From NCBI RefSeq assembly GCF_024127895.1, contig NZ_JAMYBK010000004.1:124001-188000 (forward strand): a stretch of DNA of 64,000 nucleotides. Reading direction: 5' to 3'. Positions 57,766-64,000 of the stretch are shown here, piece by piece; positions within the stretch are counted from its first letter, which is position 1; the number at the start of each line of letters is the position of its first letter. The translations under genes were made by a program, and so were the position numbers. The notes beneath the pieces are model-generated. The model saw nothing but the letters and a program-made list of their open reading frames with translations. It had not been told where the DNA came from and searched no databases. Source of the stretch: Pseudomonas guariconensis. GTDB lineage: Bacteria > Pseudomonadota > Gammaproteobacteria > Pseudomonadales > Pseudomonadaceae.

Positions 57766-58356
57766 TTGAATAAAGTTCACTCGCTGCCCATGCGCTATGA
57801 CCCCCGCGAGCTCACCGACGAGGAGTTGGTGGCGCGTTCGCATGAGGAGCTGTATCACGTTACCCGCGCCTATGAGGAACTCATGCGGCGCTACCAGCGG
57901 ACCCTGTTCAACGTCTGTGCGCGTTACCTGGGGAACGACCGGGATGCGGACGATGTCTGTCAGGAAGTGATGCTGAAGGTGCTGTACGGTCTGAAGAACT
58001 TCGAGGGCAAGTCCAAGTTCAAGACCTGGCTCTACAGCATTACCTACAACGAATGCATTACCCAGTACCGCAAGGAGCGTCGCAAGCGACGGCTGATGGA
58101 TGCCCTGAGTCTGGACCCTGTCGAAGAGGCGTCCGAAGAGAAGGCTCCGAAGGCCGAAGAGAAAGGCGGGCTGGATAAATGGCTGGTCCATGTCAACCCG
58201 ATCGACCGCGAAATCCTGGTGCTACGATTTGTCGCAGAGCTGGAGTTCCAGGAGATCGCTGACATCATGCACATGGGCCTGAGCGCCACGAAAATGCGCT
58301 ACAAACGGGCGCTCGACAAGCTTAGAGAGAAATTTGCCGGGTTGACTGAAACTTAG
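57766..58356 (+). CDS. sigX: ECF sigma factor SigX
   Basis: 196 aa from TTG 57766; the MNK... start and RELTDEELVARSHEELYHVT match SigX of other pseudomonads, and no ATG occurs until codon 9. Region 2 (RYLGNDRDADDVCQEVMLKV, KSKFKTWLYSITYNECI) and region 4 (EFQEIADIMHMGLSATKMRY) are intact. SigX controls envelope and fatty-acid genes, including oprF just downstream. No classic anti-sigma gene adjacent. Confidence 0.94.
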   Translation: MNKVHSLPMRYDPRELTDEELVARSHEELYHVTRAYEELMRRYQRTLFNVCARYLGNDRDADDVCQEVMLKVLYGLKNFEGKSKFKTWLYSITYNECITQYRKERRKRRLMDALSLDPVEEASEEKAPKAEEKGGLDKWLVHVNPIDREILVLRFVAELEFQEIADIMHMGLSATKMRYKRALDKLREKFAGLTET

Positions 58357-58466
58357 TGGCTGGTAAATACCTCTAACCAACCGGCGAGTTCTGCTAGACT
58401 TGCCGACGAGTTGTCCCCCGGAGTTTGTCGGGACTGCTTAACTATCACCAGATGGGGATTTAACGG

Positions 58467-59501
58467 ATGAAATTGAAAAACACCTTGGGCTTGGCCATTG
58501 GTTCGCTTGTAGCCGCCACTTCAATTGGCGCTCTGGCACAAGGTCAAGGCGCCGTCGAAACCGAGATCTTCTACAAGAAGGAATTCTTCGACAGCCAGCG
58601 CAACTTCAAGAACGACGGTAACCTGTTCGGTGGTTCGATCGGTTACTTCCTGACCGACGACGTCGAACTGCGCCTGGGCTACGACGAAGTTCACAACGCG
58701 CGTGGCGACGACGGCAAGAACATCCTGGGCTCCAACACCGCCCTGGACGCCGTTTACCACTTCAACAACCCGTACGACGCCATCCGTCCGTACGTTTCGG
58801 CTGGTTTCTCGCACCAGAGCATCCGCCAGACCGGTCGCAGCGGTCGTGACCACTCCACCTTCGCCAACGTCGGCGCCGGTGCCAAGTGGTACATCACCGA
58901 CATGTTCTACGCCCGTGCTGGCGTAGAAGCCCAGTACAACATCGACCAGGGTGACACCGAGTGGGCACCGAGCGTCGGTATCGGCCTGAACTTCGGCGGT
59001 AGCCCGAAGCAAGCTGAAGTCGCGCCTGCTCCGGTTGCCGAAGTCTGCGCCGACAGCGACAACGACGGCGTCTGCGACAACGTCGACAAGTGCCCTGACA
59101 CTCCGGCCAACGTCACCGTTGACGCCGACGGCTGCCCGGCAGTCGCCGAAGTCGTACGTGTCGAGCTGGACGTCAAGTTCGACTTCGACAAGTCGGTGGT
59201 CAAGCCGAACAGCTACGGTGACATCCAGAACCTGGCTGACTTCATGAAGCAGTACCCGCAGACCACCACCACTGTTGAAGGTCACACCGACTCCGTTGGT
59301 CCTGACGCTTACAACCAGAAACTGTCCGAGCGTCGTGCCGATGCGGTCAAGCAGGTCCTGACCGAGCAGTACGGCATCGAGTCCTCCCGTGTTGATTCGG
59401 TTGGCTACGGTGAGACCCGTCCGGTCGCCGACAACGCTACCTCGGAAGGCCGTGCCATCAACCGTCGCGTTGAAGCTCAGGTCGAAGCTCAGGCCAAGTA
59501 A
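58467..59501 (+). CDS. oprF: Major outer-membrane porin OprF
   Basis: 344 aa. Signal peptide ending GALA|QGQ, N-terminal eight-strand barrel (VETEIFYKKEF on), a linker with four cysteines (CADSDNDGVC, CPDTP, DADGC), and a C-terminal OmpA peptidoglycan-binding domain (VEGHTDSVGPDAYNQKLSER). Structural porin and cell-wall anchor. The 110-base promoter region contains a gtccc...gggac hairpin (58413-58434); SigX dependence is known in Pseudomonas. Codon use is strongly biased, as expected for a very abundant protein. Confidence 0.97.
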   Translation: MKLKNTLGLAIGSLVAATSIGALAQGQGAVETEIFYKKEFFDSQRNFKNDGNLFGGSIGYFLTDDVELRLGYDEVHNARGDDGKNILGSNTALDAVYHFNNPYDAIRPYVSAGFSHQSIRQTGRSGRDHSTFANVGAGAKWYITDMFYARAGVEAQYNIDQGDTEWAPSVGIGLNFGGSPKQAEVAPAPVAEVCADSDNDGVCDNVDKCPDTPANVTVDADGCPAVAEVVRVELDVKFDFDKSVVKPNSYGDIQNLADFMKQYPQTTTTVEGHTDSVGPDAYNQKLSERRADAVKQVLTEQYGIESSRVDSVGYGETRPVADNATSEGRAINRRVEAQVEAQAK

Positions 59502-59520
59502 TTGGTTTGATGCTTCACGG

Positions 59521-59550
59521 AAAAACCCGGCTTCGGCCGGGTTTTTCTTT
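59521..59550 (+). terminator. Rho-independent terminator of oprF
   Basis: aaaaacccggc-ttcg-gccgggttttt followed by CTTT: an 11-bp stem with a stable TTCG loop and T-run, 19 bases after the oprF stop. Best terminator in the window; also usable by cobA from the other side. Confidence 0.92.
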
Positions 59551-59595
59551 GGTGGGTGTTTTATTGGGGCCGCGAAGCAGCCCCAATGCCACTGG

Positions 59596-60342
59596 TTAAC
59601 CCACCAATGCCTGTAACTCGCCCGCCAGCGCTGCCGATTCGCCCACGACCTCGCCAATGACCAGGATCGCCGGGCTGCGCAGGCCGAACGCCTGGGCGTC
59701 GTCCATCATCCCACCCAACCGGCTGCGGCACGCCCGCTGCTGGGGCAACGAGGCGTTCTCGATCATCGCCACCGGTGTGTGCGCCGCCATACCACCTTCC
59801 AGCAGGCCGCGACGGATATGCTCCAGCCGCGCCACCCCCATGTACACCACCAGCGTCGTGCCGCCCTCGGCCAGGGCCTGCCAGTTCACTTCGCTGTCAT
59901 CCTGGGTATGCGCTGTCACCAGCGTCACGCCCCGGCTGACGCCGCGCAGGGTCAGGGGGATCCCGCACTGCGTCGCGCCGGCCAGCCCTGCGGTGATGCC
60001 GTTCACCACCTCCACCTCGATGCCCCGCGCCTGCAGCCACAGCGCTTCTTCGCCGCCGCGGCCGAAGATGCACGGGTCGCCGCCCTTGAGTCGAACCACG
60101 CAGCGGCCCTGGCGGGCGTGGCGCAGCATCAGGCGCTGGATGAACGCCTGGGGCGTGGAGCGGCAGCCGCCGCGCTTGCCCACGGCAATGACCCGGGCGC
60201 CTGGGCAGTGCTCCAGCATGGCGGGATTGACCAAGTCATCGACCAGCACCACCTGCGCCTGTCGCAGCGCACGCACGGCCTTGAGGGTCAGCAGCTCGGG
60301 GTCTCCAGGGCCGGCACCGACCAGCCAGACTTTCGCATTCAT
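59596..60342 (-). CDS. cobA: Uroporphyrinogen-III C-methyltransferase
   Basis: 248 aa SAM-dependent SUMT. VWLVGAGPGDPELLTLKAVR at the N-terminus, VRLKGGDPCIFGRGGEE, and GITAGLAGATQCGIPLTLRG are diagnostic. Makes precorrin-2 for siroheme (nitrite/sulfite reductases) and cobalamin. ATG 60342 follows GAGGAGA. Downstream of the kinase-phosphatase and nitrate transporter genes, consistent with siroheme supply for nitrite reduction. Confidence 0.94.
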   Translation of the reverse strand: MNAKVWLVGAGPGDPELLTLKAVRALRQAQVVLVDDLVNPAMLEHCPGARVIAVGKRGGCRSTPQAFIQRLMLRHARQGRCVVRLKGGDPCIFGRGGEEALWLQARGIEVEVVNGITAGLAGATQCGIPLTLRGVSRGVTLVTAHTQDDSEVNWQALAEGGTTLVVYMGVARLEHIRRGLLEGGMAAHTPVAMIENASLPQQRACRSRLGGMMDDAQAFGLRSPAILVIGEVVGESAALAGELQALVG

Positions 60343-60370
60343 TCGTATTCTCCTCATGGGCAGGCACCGT

Positions 60371-62032
60371 TCAGCCCTTGAACAGGGCGAACAGCACGAT
60401 CAGGTTCAGCAGCAGGGAAAGCAGCGCCAGGGTTCTCCAGGTCTTCAGTGGTTCGCGTTCCAGCAGGGGGCGAGGGCGCCCGGGCAAGTCTTGGCGGTCG
60501 CCGCGCTCGAGCAGCAACAGCCATTGTTCGGCGGTTTCGAAGCGTTGGCCGGGGTCTGCGGCCACCGCCTGCTGCAGGTTGTGCTGCAGCCACTCCGGCA
60601 CATCGGGGCGATAGCGCGCTGGGTTCACCGGGTGGCTGAAGCGCGGGCGCTGGAAGGCTTCGATCTCGCCATAGGGGTAGTGGCCGGTCAGCAGGTGGTA
60701 CAGGGTCACGCCGGCTGCGTAGAGGTCCTGGCGCGGGCTGGGAGGCTGGCCTTCGAAGGCTTCCGGGGCGATGAACGACGGCGTGCCGGGCAATAGGTGC
60801 GGCGTATCCTCGGACAGGCCCGGGCAGTAGGCCAGGCCGAAGTCCAGCAGGCGCAACTGGCCGTCGTCGCCAAGGTGCAGGTTGTCTGGCTTGATGTCCC
60901 GGTGCAGCAGGTTGCGCCGGTGCAGGATGCCCACGGCCTGCAGCAACTGGCGCGCCACTTCGAGCCAGCGCGCCAACGACAGCGGCCCGTGCTCGGCCAG
61001 CAGGGCGGCCAGCGTCTGGCCGGGATACTCGCGCATCAGGTAGTACAGGTGCTGGCGCTGGCTGGCGGCATGCACCTCGGGGAAGTGTCGGCCGCTGACC
61101 CGGCGCAGGAACCACTCTTCCAGCAGCAGGCGCTGGGCGGCACCTTCCTGGTGGGCGGGCAGGGTCTTGAGCAGCCAGGCTTGCCCCTGCCTGTCACGGG
61201 CGCGGTAGAGCACCGATTGCTGGCTGCGCGACAGCAAGGCCTCGATGTGCCAGCCATCGAGCGACTGACCTGGGCGCAGCGCGGCCGGGATCGGCCATTG
61301 CTGCAACTGCGCCAGGGTGTCGCCGAGGTTCGTCGGGCCGAGCTGTTCGACCCGCACCAGCAGGGCGCTGGCGTTGTCCTGGCTGCCACAGCGGTGGGCC
61401 GTGGCGACCAGGGTGTCGGCGGCCTCCTGCAGGTCGCTCTGCTCGCGCAGCAGCGAACGGATGCGCTGGTCCCCCAGGCTTGCCCACACCCCATCGCTCA
61501 GCAGCAGGAAACATTCGCCGTGGCGCAGCTCGCCCTCCAGGTAATCGACCAGCAGGTGCTGGTCCAGGCCCAGTGCACGCTTGAGCACATGCTGCATGCC
61601 GGGCTGGTCCCAGACATGGTCTTCGCTCAGGCATTGCAACTGGTCGTCGTGCCAGCGGTAGGCGCGGCAATCGCCGACGTGCGCCAGGGTGAAGCGGCGC
61701 CCGCGCAACACCAGGGCGGTGAGGGTGGTCAGCAGGGGCTGGCCGTTGCCCTGGGCGCGCAGCCAGCGATTCTGTGCCAGCAGCAGGCGATCGAGGGCCT
61801 GGGCCACGCTCCAGGTCGCCGGGGTGGCGTAGTAGTCCAGGGCCAGCGCCTGCAAGCTGGCCCGTGCCGCCAGGCCGCCGTCGGCGCACTGGCTGACGCC
61901 GTCGGCGAGGGCGAAGAGGTAGCCCTTGCTGGCGGCCAGCTCCGCTGCCGGCGTGACCAGGCGCAGGGCGTCCTGGTTTTCCACGCGCGGCCCGGTGGCG
62001 CTGGCCTGGGCGAAGTTCAGTCGCAAGTCCAT
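60371..62032 (-). CDS. Bifunctional PP2C phosphatase / Ser-Thr protein kinase
   Basis: 553 aa. N-terminal PP2C domain (ENQDALRLV, FALADGVSQCADGG, LAHVGDCRAYRW, LLLSDGVWASLGD; about 1-235). Then a Hanks-type kinase (HRDIKPDN at His377-Asn384, DFGLAYCPG, APE in SFIAPEAFEG; about 265-515), basic juxtamembrane residues and one C-terminal helix (LALLSLLLNLIVLFALF). Both domains look active. Position between narK and cobA suggests a role in nitrate assimilation, but no substrate is known. NarK stop is 10 bases upstream. Confidence 0.9.
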   Translation of the reverse strand: MDLRLNFAQASATGPRVENQDALRLVTPAAELAASKGYLFALADGVSQCADGGLAARASLQALALDYYATPATWSVAQALDRLLLAQNRWLRAQGNGQPLLTTLTALVLRGRRFTLAHVGDCRAYRWHDDQLQCLSEDHVWDQPGMQHVLKRALGLDQHLLVDYLEGELRHGECFLLLSDGVWASLGDQRIRSLLREQSDLQEAADTLVATAHRCGSQDNASALLVRVEQLGPTNLGDTLAQLQQWPIPAALRPGQSLDGWHIEALLSRSQQSVLYRARDRQGQAWLLKTLPAHQEGAAQRLLLEEWFLRRVSGRHFPEVHAASQRQHLYYLMREYPGQTLAALLAEHGPLSLARWLEVARQLLQAVGILHRRNLLHRDIKPDNLHLGDDGQLRLLDFGLAYCPGLSEDTPHLLPGTPSFIAPEAFEGQPPSPRQDLYAAGVTLYHLLTGHYPYGEIEAFQRPRFSHPVNPARYRPDVPEWLQHNLQQAVAADPGQRFETAEQWLLLLERGDRQDLPGRPRPLLEREPLKTWRTLALLSLLLNLIVLFALFKG

Positions 62033-62041
62033 GGGCGGCGT

Positions 62042-63253
62042 TCAGATGCGGGCCGTGGTGACGGCCGCCGAGCCCCAGGTGGTGCGCCAGCGCTGCTTGA
62101 CACCGTACAGGCCGAACCAGGCCAGCAGGCCCAGGCTGGCGAACAACCACAAGCCCAGCTGGTAGTCACCGGTATGCTGCTTGATGGCGCCGAGGCCGGC
62201 GGCCAGGAGGAAGCCGCCGATACCGCCGGCCATGCCGATCAGTCCGGTCATCACCCCGATCTCTTGGCGAAAGCGCTGCGGCACCAGCTGGAAGACTGCG
62301 CCGTTACCGGCGCCCAGACCGAGCATGGCGCTGACGAATAGGGTCAGGGCGGCAGTGGCACTGGGCAGGTTGAAACCCACCGCTGCGATGCACACTGCAG
62401 CCACGCTGTACATGGCCAGCAGGGTGCGGATACCGCCGAAGCGATCGGCCAGGGCGCCGCCCAGCGGGCGCATCAGGCTGCCGGCGAACACGCAGGCGGC
62501 GGTGTAGTAGCCGGCGGTGACCGGGCTCAGGCCGTACTGGTCGCTGAAGTAGCCGGGCAGGGCGCTGGCCAGGCCGATGAAGCCGCCGAAGGTGACGCTG
62601 TAGAAGAACATGAACCACCAGCTGTCGCGATCGCCGAGGGCCTTGAGGTAGTCGGCCATGGCCTTGGGCTTGGGGCGCTGTGGCGCGTTGCGGGCGAGCA
62701 GGGCGAACAGCGCCAGGGTCAGCAGCAACGGCACGAGGGCGAAGCCGAACACATTGTTCCAGCCAAAGCCTGCGGCCAGGGCGGGCGCCAGCAGGGCGGC
62801 GAACACCGTGCCGGAGTTGCCGGCCCCGGCGATGCCCATGGCCTTGCCCTGGTGCTGCGGTGGATACCACTGGGAGGCCAAGGGCAGCGACACGGCGAAC
62901 GAGGCACCGGCGAAACCGAGGAACACGCCCAGCAGCAGGGCCTGTTCATAGGTGTTCACGCCCAGTTGCCAGGCACAGGCCAGGGCGACGATGACCACCA
63001 CCTGGCCGATCAGGCCGGCGGTCTTCGGCGACAGGCGATCGACCAGCAGGCCCATGGCGAAACGCAGTATCGCGCCCGCGAGGATCGGTGTGGCGACCAT
63101 CAGGCCCCGTTGCTGGGCGCTCAGTTGCAGGTCGGCGGCGATCTGCACCGCCAGAGGGCCGAGCAGGTACCAGACCATGAAGCTCAGGTCGAAGTACAGG
63201 AACGCGGCAAACAGGGTGGGCACATGCCCGGATTTCCAGAAGCTCGTACTCAT
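62042..63253 (-). CDS. Nitrate/nitrite transporter, NarK/NasA-type MFS
   Basis: 403 aa, twelve helices. The nitrate signatures GFAGASFAVSLPLASQWYPP (with GKAMGIAGAGNSGT) and a second in helix 11, GMAGGIGGFLLAAGLG, are present. It imports nitrate and perhaps exchanges nitrite. ATG 63253 follows GAGGTG; a longer frame to 63334 runs through the leader terminator and is rejected. Lies downstream of nasT, probably controlled by attenuation in its leader. Confidence 0.9.
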   Translation of the reverse strand: MSTSFWKSGHVPTLFAAFLYFDLSFMVWYLLGPLAVQIAADLQLSAQQRGLMVATPILAGAILRFAMGLLVDRLSPKTAGLIGQVVVIVALACAWQLGVNTYEQALLLGVFLGFAGASFAVSLPLASQWYPPQHQGKAMGIAGAGNSGTVFAALLAPALAAGFGWNNVFGFALVPLLLTLALFALLARNAPQRPKPKAMADYLKALGDRDSWWFMFFYSVTFGGFIGLASALPGYFSDQYGLSPVTAGYYTAACVFAGSLMRPLGGALADRFGGIRTLLAMYSVAAVCIAAVGFNLPSATAALTLFVSAMLGLGAGNGAVFQLVPQRFRQEIGVMTGLIGMAGGIGGFLLAAGLGAIKQHTGDYQLGLWLFASLGLLAWFGLYGVKQRWRTTWGSAAVTTARI

Positions 63254-63311
63254 CGAACACCTCGCGCGGTTGCAGCGGTAGTCATGCCCTGCCTGCGCAG
63301 GGCGGAACGAA

Positions 63312-63360
63312 AAAGACGCCGCTTCCCTGTCCACCGAGGTGGAGGGGGAGCGACGTCTTT
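63312..63360 (-). terminator. Leader terminator upstream of the nitrate transporter gene
   Basis: On the minus strand, aaagacgtcgctcccc pairs with the later gggaagcggcgtcttt, with an inner ccac/gtgg hairpin, followed by TTTCGTT. It lies 59 bases before the transporter ATG and after nasT, the layout of leaders controlled by ANTAR antiterminators such as NasT. I could not place the paired ANTAR recognition loops with confidence; a small caac-ggcg-gttg hairpin lies just upstream (about 63375-63386). Confidence 0.65.
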
Positions 63361-63532
63361 GTCGGGAGTGGGGGCAACCGCCGTTGGCTACCTGTGGGTA
63401 TCGTTCAGCAAGAGCCGGGCCAACTTGTGCTCAGTTGAGGGCGAGTCTGTGAATGCTGGCAACGGGTGGTCCTAGGGCCGCTTCGCGCCCCAGGGATCTC
63501 GAGGCTGGGCTCACATCCTCGAGGCCCTGGCT

Positions 63533-64000
63533 TCAGCCGAGCATTTCATGCATGGCGATGATCTGCTCGGCCACCTGGATCAGCTTCTGCTGGCGGCTCA
63601 TGGCCTGGCGCCGCATCAAGGTGTAGGCCTGTTCCTCGTTGCAGTCCTTCATCTTCATCAACAACCCCTTGGCCTGCTCGATGCGCTTGCGCTCCGCCAG
63701 TTGCTGGTCGCGGGCCAGCAGTTGGGCCTTGAGCGCCTGGTCGCTCTCGAAGCGGGCCATGGCCACGTCGAGGATCGGCTGCAGGCGCACCGCCTGGATG
63801 CCTTCGACGATGTAGGCACTGACGCCGGCCTGGATGGCCTGGCGCATCACCCCTGGGTCATGTTCGTCGGTAAAGAGCACGATGGGCCGGGGGCGGTCGC
63901 GGCTGACCAGCACCACCTGTTCCATCACGTCCCGGCCCGGTGACTCGGTATCGATCAACACCACGTCCGGATGCACCGTTTCGACGCAGGTGGGCAGGTC
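63533..64000 (-). CDS. nasT: NasT-type ANTAR antiterminator (5' end outside window)
   Basis: 155 residues visible; about 35 N-terminal residues lie beyond base 64000. Pseudo-receiver domain (VVLIDTESPGRDVMEQVV, IVLFTDEHDPGVMRQAI) and a complete C-terminal ANTAR RNA-binding domain (RKRIEQAKGLLMKMKDCNEE, then QAYTLMRRQAMSRQQK). NasT, held by NasS without nitrate, prevents leader termination of nitrate-assimilation genes. The leader terminator and transporter just downstream are likely targets. Confidence 0.92.
   Translation of the reverse strand, partial: DLPTCVETVHPDVVLIDTESPGRDVMEQVVLVSRDRPRPIVLFTDEHDPGVMRQAIQAGVSAYIVEGIQAVRLQPILDVAMARFESDQALKAQLLARDQQLAERKRIEQAKGLLMKMKDCNEEQAYTLMRRQAMSRQQKLIQVAEQIIAMHEMLG

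Noticed and set aside
60371-62032. Type VI secretion PpkA/PppA regulator fusion
   Set aside because: No T6SS genes in the window; location between the nitrate transporter and cobA argues for a different role.

Overview
The window is a chromosomal segment of a high-GC gammaproteobacterium, almost certainly a Pseudomonas of the P. putida group. The evidence is the gene order ppsR/ppsA - hydrolase - rraA - cmaX - crfX - cmpX - sigX - oprF - cobA, the 180-kDa NAD-glutamate dehydrogenase, the nadK-to-pepN block, and REP/REPIN repeats built on the core gccggcaagccggctcccac. I saw no tRNA, rRNA, CRISPR array, integrase or complete insertion sequence.

Layout. 1-18.6 kb is mostly core metabolism: a secreted acetoacetate-decarboxylase-like protein, fadH, a PLP deaminase-like enzyme, cytochrome b561, DUF1853, then nadK - phosphoesterase - rhomboid - DUF1315 - DUF2797 - pepN, a YCF48-like/RND transporter pair, a lactonase-family protein and two very small secreted or membrane peptides. 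At 18.6-24.1 kb is a minus-strand sbcD-sbcC-GST operon. At 24.3-31.1 kb is a complete minus-strand MoxR/Bat operon (moxR, DUF58, DUF4381, batA, batB with TPR tail, batD), almost every junction overlapping by a few bases. A lone Tle1-like DUF2235 lipase gene follows.

The region from about 32.7 to 44.5 kb looks accessory. It holds an lhgO-MFS unit with its own FadR-type regulator and two near-identical operators. Next is a LysR regulator divergent from a seven-gene unit: VanA-like Rieske oxygenase, VanB-like reductase, polar amino-acid ABC importer (binding protein, two permeases, ATPase), and a histidine ammonia-lyase homologue. That lyase keeps the histidine-type pocket residues but has lost the Ala-Ser-Gly triad that forms the MIO cofactor (Tyr-Leu-Gly instead). 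I infer import and breakdown of an N-methylated or betaine form of histidine (hercynine- or ergothioneine-like), where trimethylamine could leave without MIO. This is the best candidate in the window for an undescribed system.

From 45 kb on the core resumes: gdhB; the divergent ppsR/ppsA pair, in which PpsR controls PpsA; rraA; the cmaX-crfX-cmpX-sigX-oprF envelope-stress cluster; and a nitrate-assimilation group on the minus strand (nasT - leader terminator - narK-type transporter - PP2C/kinase fusion - cobA, which supplies siroheme precursor). The main non-coding features are a 159-bp palindromic MITE-like element inserted between two inverted REPs (5.1-5.45 kb), two REPIN pairs, and hairpins in leaders and at gene ends.
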